A program made the position numbers and the translations under genes. Positions 33,110 through 40,888 of a stretch of DNA of 64,000 bases are shown here, piece after piece (position 1 is the first letter of the stretch; each line of letters opens with the position of its first letter). Where the stretch lies: contig NZ_CP113528.1 in NCBI RefSeq assembly GCF_028877475.1, positions 186,001 through 250,000 of the forward strand, read 5' to 3'. The notes beneath the pieces are model-generated. The model was not told the DNA's origin and did not search any database. It saw only the letters and a list, made by a program, of their open reading frames with translations. This DNA is from Lysinibacillus irui (GTDB lineage: Bacteria > Bacillota > Bacilli > Bacillales_A > Planococcaceae).

Positions 33110-33790
33110 ATGGGGCGAAGCAAACATTCACTCGAGTTGAAACTATATATCCTTCAATTGTTCGAAGAAGGTCACTATTCTATCAATGAATTGTGTGAAA
33201 GGTTTTCAATAGATCATCAAACTTTTCATAGATGGAAAATGAAATTTGAGGCAGGTGGACGTGAAGGATTACAAGAAGCTACTTCATGTAAGTTCTATTC
33301 AAAAGAGTTAAAATTAGCGGCTGTGGAGGACTACATTCAACGAAATTATTCACAGATGGAGGTGTTGGCGAAATACGAGATTAGCAGTACCTCCGTTTTA
33401 AAAAGCTGGGTAAAAAAGTATACTAGTCATAGTGAAATAAAAGATTCAGGTAAAGGAATGAGTCAAGCTATGACCGAAGGAAGAAAGACAACTTTTGAAG
33501 AACGTATTGAGATTGTCGAGTACTGTTTGAAGCACCAGAAAAATTATCAGTTGGCAGCGCATACCTATGGTGTTTCGTATCAACAGGTATATCAATGGAC
33601 GAAGAAATTTGAAACGAATGGTGAAGAGGGATTACGTGATCGTCGTGGTCGCACAAAAGATGAAGTCGAATTAACCGTTGAGGAGAAATTGAAATTAGAG
33701 ATTCAACGTATTGAACGTGAAAATGAACGTTTACGTGCAGAAAATTTATTTTTAAAAAAGTTAGAGGAAATCGAAAGGAGGCATCGTTAA
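33110..33790 (+). CDS. IS3-family OrfA (helix-turn-helix)
   Basis: 226 residues, ATG with AAGGGGAG. Two helix-turn-helix repeats (ELCERFSIDHQTFHRWKMKF and YGVSYQQVYQWTKKF) are followed by a leucine-zipper-like C-terminus (ERENERLRAENLFLKKLEE), as in IS150-type OrfA. Near the end, A-AAA-AAG at 33754-33760 is the standard slippery heptamer, and orfB lies in the -1 frame. Confidence 0.9.
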   Translation: MGRSKHSLELKLYILQLFEEGHYSINELCERFSIDHQTFHRWKMKFEAGGREGLQEATSCKFYSKELKLAAVEDYIQRNYSQMEVLAKYEISSTSVLKSWVKKYTSHSEIKDSGKGMSQAMTEGRKTTFEERIEIVEYCLKHQKNYQLAAHTYGVSYQQVYQWTKKFETNGEEGLRDRRGRTKDEVELTVEEKLKLEIQRIERENERLRAENLFLKKLEEIERRHR

Positions 33791-34683
33791 GCCAAATACG
33801 TCTACAGCAACGCTATTTAGCGATTCAAGATTTACATCGAGAGGAAGAACTTTCGATTCTTTTACTATGTGAAATAGCTGATGTTTCGCGTGCAGCTTAC
33901 TATAAGTGGTTAAGTCGCAAGCCTTCTAACAGAGAAGTTGAAAATGAAGCCATTTTAAAGGACATTCATCTCCTTTACCAACAAGTAGATGGTATTTACG
34001 GCTATCGTCGTACAACGTTGACAATCAATCGTCAGCGAAAAGAAAATAATCAAACGATGGTTAACGAAAAGCGTATTTATCGTTTAATGCAGATTAGTGG
34101 ATTGAAGTCTGTTATTCGTAGAAAGCGCAAGCCTTATCGTAAATCCCCAGCACATCATGTGGCGGAGAACGTATTAAATAGAGCATTTACATCGAAAAAG
34201 CCCAATGAAAAATGGTGTACAGATGTCACAGAGTTTAAGTATGGAAACGGGAAAAAAGCTTATTTAAGTGCAATTATCGATTTATATGATGGTTCAATTG
34301 TGAGTTATGTGTTAGGTCATTCGAATAATAATTCCCTTGTTTTCAAAACAATCAAATCAGCTATTCAATCATTACAATCAGGCGAACAGCCATTAATACA
34401 TAGTGATCGAGGTTTTCAATATACATCGAAGGAATTTAAGCGAATTGTGGATACAGCCAATATGACACAGAGTATGTCCCGTGTTGGTCGATGTATTGAT
34501 AACGGACCAATTGAATCATTTTGGGGCACATTGAAGTGTGAGAAGTATTATTTACATAAGTACGATTCATATGAAGAGTTAAAACTAGCGATTGATGAGT
34601 ATATTCATTTTTATAATTACTATCGTTATCAGAAACGATTAAACGGCTTGAGTCCGTTAGAATTCAGGACTCAAGCCGCTTAA
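33754..34683 (+). CDS. IS3-family OrfB transposase (DDE), expressed by -1 frameshift
   Basis: The frame is open from the slippery site to 34683, about 309 residues, with no good independent start; the ATG-like start at 34018 would miss the N-terminal region. The catalytic triad is complete: D in 'KWCTDVTEF', D in 'LIHSDRGFQY' and E in 'GPIESFWG'. 'YGYRR' and 'YRYQKRLNGLSPLEFR' are typical of IS3 OrfB. No internal stop, so the element looks potentially active. Confidence 0.9.
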   Translation, partial: KKVRGNRKEASLSQIRLQQRYLAIQDLHREEELSILLLCEIADVSRAAYYKWLSRKPSNREVENEAILKDIHLLYQQVDGIYGYRRTTLTINRQRKENNQTMVNEKRIYRLMQISGLKSVIRRKRKPYRKSPAHHVAENVLNRAFTSKKPNEKWCTDVTEFKYGNGKKAYLSAIIDLYDGSIVSYVLGHSNNNSLVFKTIKSAIQSLQSGEQPLIHSDRGFQYTSKEFKRIVDTANMTQSMSRVGRCIDNGPIESFWGTLKCEKYYLHKYDSYEELKLAIDEYIHFYNYYRYQKRLNGLSPLEFRTQAA

Positions 34684-34792
34684 TACATTTTTTATTATTT
34701 CCACTGTCTACTTGACGGGGTGCAGTTCATTTGTAGGCTGGCCTAACTTTTTTAAATTGAATAAGAATAGTATAATTTCTTTCAGAACTAAG

Positions 34793-35100
34793 TTATTTAT
34801 CTAACTCATTTATCAGTAATTTTTCTACTTGTGTTTTTAAAGCTTGATTAGCATAACGAAGTATTACATCATTGCCAGCAGTTGCGATTTGAACATCACT
34901 AAAGTATTCATCCACGGGATGCCAACCTACTACTCGTATACGAAGTTGAGCAAGTTGCCGTTTATGGTTAAATAAATCTTGTCTTAGATCCTTTAACAAA
35001 GTATCCATCAATGGCTGAAAAACCTTTTTCATCTTAAATTGTTCTATTTTCATATAATCAATCTGCAAAGATTTCACTGCTAAATCTAACAATAAATATT
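34793..35100 (-). pseudogene. Second gene of YolD SOS cassette, split by ISL3-family IS
   Basis: The 3' 102 codons lie here; the 5' 11 or so codons lie at 37129-37170 on the same strand, beyond the IS. Removing 35101-37136 (the IS plus one 8-bp repeat) restores one 113-codon frame: ATG at 37170 (MIKPDERQLLHKY) runs directly into LLLDLAVKSLQIDY. The restored ATG overlaps the YolD-like stop, as expected for an operon partner. Small YolD-linked proteins of this kind are found in Bacillus SOS operons, but their function is unknown. The TTG at 35092 has no ribosome site, so the remnant is probably silent. Confidence 0.8.
35093..35100. repeat. Target-site duplication, left copy
   Basis: TAAATATT at 35093-35100 is repeated exactly at 37129-37136, directly flanking the ISL3-family ends. 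An 8-bp duplication is the standard for ISL3. Confidence 0.9.
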
Positions 35101-35161
35101 GGGTCTTCGGATTATATAGTGGAATTACTATTTTAAATGCTTGATAAAAATCACATCAAAA

Positions 35162-35180
35162 ATCGGATTATATAGTGGAA
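35162..35180. repeat. Internal duplicate of ISL3 left end
   Basis: TCGGATTATATAGTGGAAT occurs at 35107-35125 and again from about 35162. It may be a remnant left when the passenger gene was captured, or a second transposase-binding site. Confidence 0.75.
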
Positions 35181-35281
35181 TAATGGATTAATTAAACTAT
35201 ACTATAATCAGAATCTTTTAAAAAAGAACTTGAAAAACATTTTAAATCGAATTACCTTATCTAAGAAAGGAGGATTAAAAT

Positions 35282-35731
35282 ATGAAAATAACTATTGAAG
35301 AATTACCTGAATCAAGGATTGCTTATTTCCGAAATGTTGGGGAGTATGGTGAAAAGCAAAACAAAGAATTAATGGAGAATTTTAAAAAGTGGGCAAAATC
35401 GAATGGTGTATTTGATAATTCTACAATTTTAGGCATACCGCAAGATAACCCAGAGAGTACTCCTAAAGAGGAATGTCGTTATGATGTTTGCGTTGTTATA
35501 AATAAAGATTTTAATGTGGAAAAACCAGCTCATGTTGGTGAATTTTCTGGTGGGAAATACGCTGTTTTCTTGCTTGACCATACAAAAGAGGCAGTCAGTG
35601 AATTTTGGGTCAATATTTTTTCTGAGATAGAAAGAAATAATCTATCAATAAGAGAACAACCAATTATAGAAAGATATACTTCACAAATGATTGATAATCA
35701 TTTGTGTGAAATATTAGTTCCTATACAGTAA
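35282..35731 (+). CDS. GyrI-like/AraC effector-binding-domain protein (IS passenger)
   Basis: 149 residues, ATG with AAAGGAGG. The sequence fits the SOUL/GyrI-like ligand-binding fold: 'ESRIAYFRNVGEYGEKQN', 'LGIPQDNPESTPKEECRYDVCVVI', 'GGKYAVFLLDH' and 'PIIERYTS', ending in '.CEILVPI'. Stand-alone GyrI-like proteins bind or hydrolyse small toxic molecules, or inhibit gyrase. It lies between the IS left end and the transposase and therefore moves with the IS. Confidence 0.8.
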   Translation: MKITIEELPESRIAYFRNVGEYGEKQNKELMENFKKWAKSNGVFDNSTILGIPQDNPESTPKEECRYDVCVVINKDFNVEKPAHVGEFSGGKYAVFLLDHTKEAVSEFWVNIFSEIERNNLSIREQPIIERYTSQMIDNHLCEILVPIQ

Positions 35732-35766
35732 CGAAGCAGGGACATTTCCTACCTTCTGTTTAAAGG

Positions 35767-37098
35767 ATGAACAACATGACAGACCTACTATGTATTTCAG
35801 ATCTAACTGCAATTGAACCACCACAAGAAAATGACACCGATATGATGTTTAAAGTTGAAGCAGTCGAGCCACCTGAACGTTGTCCTGAATGTGGTTTTGA
35901 CAAGTTATACAAACACAGTTCAAGAAAGCAACTAATTATGGATTTGCCCATTCGTTTAAAGCGAGTGGGCTTACAATTGAACCGCAGACGATACAAGTGT
36001 CGTGAATGCGGATCTACCTTCTGGGAACGCCTAATATCCGTTGATGAAAAGCGTAGTATGACCAAAAGGCTTTTAAAGTCCATTCAAGAGCAATCCATGT
36101 CTAAGACCTTTGTAGAAGTCGCAGAAAGCGTTGGTGTTGACGAGAAAACTGTTAGGAACGTCTTTAAGGATTATGTGGCACTCAAAGAACGTGAATACCA
36201 GTTTGAGACTCCTAAATGGCTTGGGATAGACGAGATACATATTATTCGTAAACCTCGGCTTGTATTAACTAATGTTGAACGCAGAACTATCTATGACATA
36301 AAGCCTAATCGTAACAAGGAAACAGTCATCCAACGTCTTTCAGAAATCAGTGACAGGACTTATATTGAGTACGTCACAATGGATATGTGGAAGCCTTACA
36401 AAGACGCAGTGAACACTGTCCTTCCACACGCTAAAGTTGTCGTAGATAAGTTCCATGTAGTTAGAATGGCTAATCAAACCTTAGATAACGTCAGAAAGTC
36501 TTTGAAAGCCCAAATGAGCCAAAAAGAAAGACGTACCCTTATGCGTGAAAGGTTTATCCTTCTAAAGCGTAAACACGATCTAAATGAACGTGAATTATTC
36601 CTCTTAGAGACTTGGTTAGGTAATCTTCCTGCTTTGAAAGAAGCCTATGAACTCAAAGAAGAGTTTTACTGGATTTGGGATACTCCTGATCCAGATGAAG
36701 GTCTACTTCGTTATAGTCAATGGAGACACCGTTGTATGTCCAGTAACTATAAAGACGCTTATAAAGACCTTGTGAGAGCCGTAGACAACTGGCAAGAAGA
36801 AATATTTAACTACTTTGATAAAAGGCTCACTAACGCTTATACGGAGTCAATTAATAGCATTATTAGGCAGGTAGAGCGAATGGGTAGAGGTTACTCTTTT
36901 GATGCCTTACGAGCCAAAATCCTGTTCAATGAGAAGCTCCATAAGAAACGTAAACCACGATTTAATTCAAGTGCTTTTAACAAAGCTATGTTATACGATA
37001 CTTTCAATTGGTTTGAAGTGACTGATCACGACATTACAGACAACTTTGGTGTCGATTTTTCCACACTTATTAAGAATTTGGAGAAGGGTGATTTATAA
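35767..37098 (+). CDS. ISL3-family transposase
   Basis: 443 residues; ATG 35767 follows the passenger gene by 35 bases. The N-terminal zinc finger is 'CPECGF...CRECG'; 'RVGLQLNRRRYKC' and 'FWERLISVDEK' are typical of ISL3. The DDE core includes 'LGIDEIHIIRK', 'VTMDMWKPYK', 'VVVDKFHVVRM' and the late 'NAYTESINSIIRQVERMGRGYSFDALRAKIL' (two blocks, with the catalytic Glu). Full length with no internal stop. Confidence 0.93.
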   Translation: MNNMTDLLCISDLTAIEPPQENDTDMMFKVEAVEPPERCPECGFDKLYKHSSRKQLIMDLPIRLKRVGLQLNRRRYKCRECGSTFWERLISVDEKRSMTKRLLKSIQEQSMSKTFVEVAESVGVDEKTVRNVFKDYVALKEREYQFETPKWLGIDEIHIIRKPRLVLTNVERRTIYDIKPNRNKETVIQRLSEISDRTYIEYVTMDMWKPYKDAVNTVLPHAKVVVDKFHVVRMANQTLDNVRKSLKAQMSQKERRTLMRERFILLKRKHDLNERELFLLETWLGNLPALKEAYELKEEFYWIWDTPDPDEGLLRYSQWRHRCMSSNYKDAYKDLVRAVDNWQEEIFNYFDKRLTNAYTESINSIIRQVERMGRGYSFDALRAKILFNEKLHKKRKPRFNSSAFNKAMLYDTFNWFEVTDHDITDNFGVDFSTLIKNLEKGDL

Positions 37099-37128
37099 GC
37101 CCTTTTCCACCATAAAATCCGAATACCC

Positions 37129-37170
37129 TAAATATTTATGAAGCAGTTGCCTCTCATCGGGTTTAATCAT
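37129..37170 (-). pseudogene. 5' fragment of the IS-split SOS-cassette gene
   Basis: On the minus strand the ATG at 37170 starts MIKPDERQLLHKY and then meets the IS end. It belongs with 34793-35100. Bases 37129-37136 are the right copy of the TAAATATT target duplication. Confidence 0.75.
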
Positions 37171-37501
37171 AAAACTCATTATCCAATTGCGCTGAATAAA
37201 TGTCTTTTAATGGTATGATTTTTGTTTTTAGTAGACCCTCAAGAATAAGTTCGTTTGTATTATTATTTATTGAATTAATAATTCCTACCCATTGGATGAT
37301 TTTACCTTCAGTCCAAACGTTTAATTTAACCTGTTTTCGCTGATTAAAAGCTAGATCAATTGTTTGTTGTAATTCTTCTAGTTCCCACTCGGAAAGTTCT
37401 CTCTGTGTTGCACATTCCTCCTGCTTCCATTCCCTAAGAAACTTTAAATGTTCAGGTAACATCATTGAACCCCATTTAATATTGCCTCTGTCTTTAATCA
37501 T
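37163..37501 (-). CDS. YolD-like protein
   Basis: 112 residues; minus-strand ATG with AGGAGTG. It begins 'MIKDRGNIKWGSMMLPEHLKFL', the YolD family signature ('RDRGNIKW..MMLPEH'), and has the small beta-rich C-terminus ('GKIIQWVGIINSIN'). YolD-like genes accompany Y-family polymerase or UV-repair genes in Bacillus and are induced by DNA damage. The double LexA box upstream supports SOS control. Its downstream partner was inactivated by the ISL3 insertion. Confidence 0.88.
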   Translation of the reverse strand: MIKDRGNIKWGSMMLPEHLKFLREWKQEECATQRELSEWELEELQQTIDLAFNQRKQVKLNVWTEGKIIQWVGIINSINNNTNELILEGLLKTKIIPLKDIYSAQLDNEFYD

Positions 37502-37526
37502 CTAATCACTCCTATGCCACAATGAA

Positions 37527-37565
37527 CGAACGTCTGTTTGATATAATTTTACGTACGAATGTTCT
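37527..37565 (-). promoter_or_regulatory. Two LexA boxes and promoter of the YolD cassette
   Basis: On the minus strand, AGAACATTCGTACG (37565-37552) lies in the 17-bp spacer between TTGCTA and TAAAAT, and CAAACAGACGTTCG (37540-37527) lies just downstream. Each departs from the B. subtilis LexA consensus at one or two core positions. Tandem boxes suggest tight repression. Confidence 0.65.
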
Positions 37566-37826
37566 GTATAGCAAGTGGAATTTTTCCCCTGTTTCACAAT
37601 TCAGAAAAATCGAATAATTGAAAATCAACCATCTTATTTTTACTTTTCGGAATTACACAAAGAAAAATAATACTCGAAAAAATATGAAAACATATTAATC
37701 AACCACTAAAAACGTTCCTTTTCAGTGGTTGATATTGATGGTATAATTGGAATAGTAAATATTACTTATTAATATAAAATAATCAAAATAAACAATATTT
37801 AAACATTACAATTGGAGAGTTGCTAT
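37566..37826. other. Intergenic region with hairpin at 37699-37732
   Basis: There is no gene. TCAACCACT and AGTGGTTGA form a 9-bp hairpin with a 16-base loop; no T tract follows. The remaining AT-rich sequence must hold the promoter of the zinc-knuckle gene. Confidence 0.5.
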
Positions 37827-38954
37827 ATGAATGATCTAATTAAGAAAAATCAGATATTCGGATACTGGAAAGTTTTGGGGGAATCTGAAGATAATCCACT
37901 TCCTGACGAATTTAAGTATTATAGATGTCGTTGTACTTGTGGTAATGAGAAAGATGTGAGAGCGGAATCACTAATTAATAAATTATCAACCTCTTGTGGA
38001 TGTAGAAGACAGAAACGACGTAAAGAGTTTAATGTTGGCACAAAATTTGGAAGTTGGGAAATAGTTAATTCTATATTTAATAGTAATAAAAATGATATGT
38101 ACTATTATTGCGAATGTAAGAACTGTGGTGCTGAGATAGAAGGTTTCCATTCCCAATTGTATAAACTTATGAAAAATATTTGTTCGTGTAATCTGGGTTC
38201 TGAGGGATTTAAGAAGGGTTGTAGATATGGAAACTGGTCTATTGTTGGACCAGGGAGTAAGGGCGCAAAAAAATCTGGTGATAGGTATTACCTTTGTAGA
38301 TGTGATTGTGGAACAGAACGTGAAGTTGTAGATAGTAGTTTAAGGAAAATGTTATCTACCTCCTGTGGATGTTCAAGAGTAAATTCTCAGAAAAAGGTAG
38401 TATCTCTTATAGGTTGGATCCAACCTCTTCAATTTTCTGGGGATATTACTGGTAATTGGAGAGTTATTCGAAAGGACAATGACAAAAAGATATATGAATG
38501 TATAAACTGTGCAATTAAATTAGAAGTTAAATTAGGTACAACACATAAAAAATGTCCTATATGTTCACATTCAAAAGATATTGATAAAGAGAAAATGATG
38601 CAAACTATAATTGAAGAACAAAACTTAAGTGGAATTGAAATTGATAAATTATTTTTTGTTTTTTGTATAATAACAGAAAAAGGCCACATGAAGTATATAT
38701 TATCTGATGGAGCAAATGAATTTGAAGGTAACTTAAACTTAGCAAGAAAGAGAAAAGGTCATCCGCTGAAAAACAGTCCTATAATAACAAGTAAAATATC
38801 GCAGGTAATTGATGAACTAAAACTAAACTATGATGAAAAATATATTGTTGAGCATAAGAATGACTTGCATCCTTTATTAAAAGATATGGATGAATGGGAT
38901 TTAACGAAGATCTTACTTCAAGGATACTTTGTTGAAAATAACATATATAAATAG
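37827..38954 (+). CDS. Protein with four cysteine (zinc-knuckle) repeats
   Basis: 375 residues; ATG 37827 with GGAGAG seven bases upstream is preferred over TTG 37812. Three repeats follow the pattern 'Y.CrC.CG......L......SCGC' (residues about 25-70, 85-125 and 145-190), and a fourth has YECINC...KCPIC near 235. Each also starts with a 'G.W.vv' strand. These CxCxCG...SCGC units occur in phage and plasmid proteins, often beside HNH or AP2 domains, and probably bind nucleic acid. The C-terminal 130 residues are unrecognised and helical. No nuclease motif is seen here. Confidence 0.6.
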   Translation: MNDLIKKNQIFGYWKVLGESEDNPLPDEFKYYRCRCTCGNEKDVRAESLINKLSTSCGCRRQKRRKEFNVGTKFGSWEIVNSIFNSNKNDMYYYCECKNCGAEIEGFHSQLYKLMKNICSCNLGSEGFKKGCRYGNWSIVGPGSKGAKKSGDRYYLCRCDCGTEREVVDSSLRKMLSTSCGCSRVNSQKKVVSLIGWIQPLQFSGDITGNWRVIRKDNDKKIYECINCAIKLEVKLGTTHKKCPICSHSKDIDKEKMMQTIIEEQNLSGIEIDKLFFVFCIITEKGHMKYILSDGANEFEGNLNLARKRKGHPLKNSPIITSKISQVIDELKLNYDEKYIVEHKNDLHPLLKDMDEWDLTKILLQGYFVENNIYK

Positions 38955-39038
38955 GAAGAAACTCTAGTTAAAAGAGAAATATATCTAATAGAATATATAA
39001 TCGATAACAAAAATAAATTTTTAGTTAGGAGGGCTCTA

Positions 39039-39317
39039 ATGAAATCAACAGGTATAGTAAGAAAATTAGATGATTTAGGACGAGTAGTTATTCCAAAGGA
39101 GTTGAGAAGAACCTTTGCTATTAATATAGGGGATGCACTAGAGGTTTTTACTGATGATGATAAAATCATTTTAAAAAAATACGAAGCGAATATGGAATGC
39201 TTTGTAACAGGCGATATTTCCGATGAAAATTTTTTATTACAAGGAGGGAAATTAGTGGTAAGTGAAGAAGGGGCAAAAATATTAATAGCTGAGATTGAAA
39301 AATTGGCAAGAAAATAA
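39039..39317 (+). CDS. AbrB/SpoVT-family transition-state-type regulator
   Basis: 92 residues, ATG with AGGAGGG. It begins 'MKSTGIVRKLDDLGRVVIPKELRRTF', the AbrB swapped-hairpin DNA-binding domain, and continues with 'IGDALEVFTDDDKIILKKYE'. The C-terminal half is the usual AbrB multimerisation segment. It is a monocistronic gene that may regulate element genes or interfere with the host AbrB regulon. Confidence 0.92.
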   Translation: MKSTGIVRKLDDLGRVVIPKELRRTFAINIGDALEVFTDDDKIILKKYEANMECFVTGDISDENFLLQGGKLVVSEEGAKILIAEIEKLARK

Positions 39318-39506
39318 GGTAACTATTTTATAAAACAATTCGAGCGCTAATGGTTAGCAGCAATAGAGTATGGTTAAATAGAATAGTAAAAAATGATATT
39401 AATAGGAGGTTCTTAGTGTATTTCTAAAGACCATAAAGACCTTTAAAGGAAAAGAAACAGAGTGGCAACTATCAAGAAGTTAATTTGATAAACAAGAGGA
39501 GAAAAT
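39318..39506 (+). other. Short intergenic region without a supported gene
   Basis: There is an AGGAGG near 39404 followed only by very short frames (GTG-TAT-TTC-TAA), which could be a leader peptide or a gene relic. No hairpin of note. Confidence 0.3.
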
Positions 39507-39686
39507 ATGAAATTTACTATCTTAAATTTGATTACATTCTTAGCGATCTGTGTTATTTTTTCATTGGTTATAGCTCATATTAGGGATGTTATTGTATTGA
39601 AAGTAATATTGGGCCTTGTAACGGGTGTAGCAGCAATGTTATCGATTTGGGTAGTCAAATTAATAAAGAATCAAAGAGTTAGATGA
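39507..39686 (+). CDS. Small two-segment membrane protein
   Basis: About 59 residues, start near 39507 with AAGAGGAG upstream (my base count leaves the start uncertain by one position, and the frame should be rechecked). The sequence MKFTILNLITFLAICVIF is one hydrophobic segment; a second (KVILGLVTGVAAMLSIWVV) follows a short HIRD loop. Ends in a basic tail. Many mobile elements carry such small membrane proteins; no function can be given. Confidence 0.4.
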   Translation: MKFTILNLITFLAICVIFSLVIAHIRDVIVLKVILGLVTGVAAMLSIWVVKLIKNQRVR

Positions 39687-39726
39687 AATTATATTACCTA
39701 TTTACAATAATAATGGGGTGCCCCCG

Positions 39727-40626
39727 ATGAATGAAGAAACAGTTATAAGATTAAATCACTTTCAAGACGAGAAAAGAATTAAAGAAATAAAAGGGCTTAC
39801 TAAAGAAAAAAAGAAGAAAGATTATGAAGGCGAGTTCAATTTATTTAAGAAGTGGTGTTCAACAAACCACTATTCTATTGATTTCCACGGGGCCGAGAAA
39901 TACTTATTAAATGAAGTTGAAATTAAAGGTATTAGACTTAATACCATGAATAGAAAAGTAGCTGCACTCCGCTTCTATTTAAGTGAGTTACACGCTCAGA
40001 TTGAACCTGAAGAATTCAGCGACTCCATTAAAGCTATGCGTGACCTATATAATTTTGAACCTTACTTGGAGAGAAAAGGAATCAATCCTGTTACATTTGC
40101 CATGCAAAAAGAAGAGGCCTTATCCCTTATAGATAAATATGATACTGAAAACCCTGAAGACATTCGTATTTATGCAATTTGTCTAGTTAATTTAATTACT
40201 GCAAACAGACCTTCAGAGATGGTACGGCTTCGTATAAAGGATTTTGATTTCTCCAGGAGAGAAGTAGCGGTTAAATTAGTTAAGCAAAAAACATTACATC
40301 GGAAGCGGTTAACTATGGCAGCATTATTTGCTGTTCAGAAATATATATCAAGTTTTAAATTGACTCCTGAAGACTTTTTTGTTGGGAAAGTTGATAAGTG
40401 GGGAAATTATAATTCAGTTCAAATTAACCCTAATACATATCGACAAAACATAAAGAAGTGGATAAATGTGGCGCCTTATACTCTTAGAAAAACACAAATT
40501 ACCAGTATGCACCGAAATAAAGCTGATCTAGCTACCATAGCAAGACAAAGTGGCCATAAATCAGTCCAAACGATATCGGAACATTACATCAAATTAGATT
40601 CAGCTGATTTAGATGATTATATCTAA
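39727..40626 (+). CDS. Tyrosine recombinase/integrase
   Basis: 299 residues; ATG 39727 with GGGGTG upstream is preferred over the in-frame GTG 39718. The N-terminal SAM-like core-binding domain spans about residues 1-110 and the catalytic domain 120-299. Candidate active residues are R161 (ITANRPSEM), K187 (VKQKTLHRK), R254 in YTLRKTQ where the usual HxxR His is a Tyr, H277 (SGHKS) and nucleophile Y287 (EHYIKL). It could resolve multimers of a large plasmid or integrate the element. I saw no att-type repeat next to it. Confidence 0.85.
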   Translation: MNEETVIRLNHFQDEKRIKEIKGLTKEKKKKDYEGEFNLFKKWCSTNHYSIDFHGAEKYLLNEVEIKGIRLNTMNRKVAALRFYLSELHAQIEPEEFSDSIKAMRDLYNFEPYLERKGINPVTFAMQKEEALSLIDKYDTENPEDIRIYAICLVNLITANRPSEMVRLRIKDFDFSRREVAVKLVKQKTLHRKRLTMAALFAVQKYISSFKLTPEDFFVGKVDKWGNYNSVQINPNTYRQNIKKWINVAPYTLRKTQITSMHRNKADLATIARQSGHKSVQTISEHYIKLDSADLDDYI

Positions 40627-40755
40627 ATTAATTTTCAACATTTAAATAATTTTCTTGAATAGAATAATTATATCTTATATACTAATTGTATATTTGATTC
40701 CATAGTATTGGTTTTTGAAACAAATATATTAATAACTATAACATAACTTACAAAA

Positions 40756-40810
40756 TTCGGAAGTACCGAATAAATGCACTTTTTGTGCGTTTATTTGGTA
40801 CTTTTTTTTG
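40756..40810 (+). ncRNA. Family B leader RNA/attenuator, copy 3
   Basis: TTCGG-AAGTA-CCGAA (40756-40770), overlapped by AGTACCGAATAAATGCAC (40762-40779), which pairs with GTGCGTTTATTTGGTACTT (40785-40803) and runs into eight T residues. It precedes the first SLH surface protein by about 80 bases. The sequence before it is duplicated ahead of copy 4. Confidence 0.75.
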
Positions 40811-40888
40811 TTTCTTGAGGAGGATGAATAGCTAACAACGTAAAAATCAATAAAATTACTAAATAATCGACCAAGAAAGGTGTTTTAA

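Larger units (their letters stand above)
33026..34746 (+). mobile_element. IS3-family (IS150-like) insertion sequence
   Basis: It contains overlapping orfA and orfB in the usual -1 arrangement. Imperfect terminal inverted repeats begin TTAGACCAG at 33026 and, on the other strand from 34746, TTAGGCCAG; both contain GTAGACAG about 40 bases in. A few more bases outside (AAAAG/CTTTT) are also complementary, so the exact ends are uncertain by up to 5 bp, and I found no clear target duplication. It lies between the Ser-rich membrane protein gene and the SOS cassette remnant. Confidence 0.85.
35101..37128 (+). mobile_element. ISL3-family insertion sequence with passenger gene
   Basis: Left end GGGTCTTCGGATTATATAG (35101) and right end, read on the minus strand from 37128, GGGTATTCGGATTTTATGG match over about 22 bases with three differences. 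The element is 2028 bp and flanked by TAAATATT duplications. Besides the transposase it carries a GyrI-like gene at 35282-35731. A second copy of most of the left-end sequence lies inside at 35162-35180. Confidence 0.9.

Noticed and set aside
34018-34683. OrfB of the IS3 element as an independent gene from 34018
   Set aside because: The frame continues back to the A-AAA-AAG slippery site and the missing part contains conserved OrfB sequence.
33026-34746. Target-site duplication of the IS3-family element
   Set aside because: Flanks were compared for several end definitions and no convincing 3-4 bp direct repeat was found.
35092-35100. TTG start for a complete 99-codon gene on the minus strand
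   Set aside because: No ribosome site; the true 5' end is on the far side of the ISL3 element.
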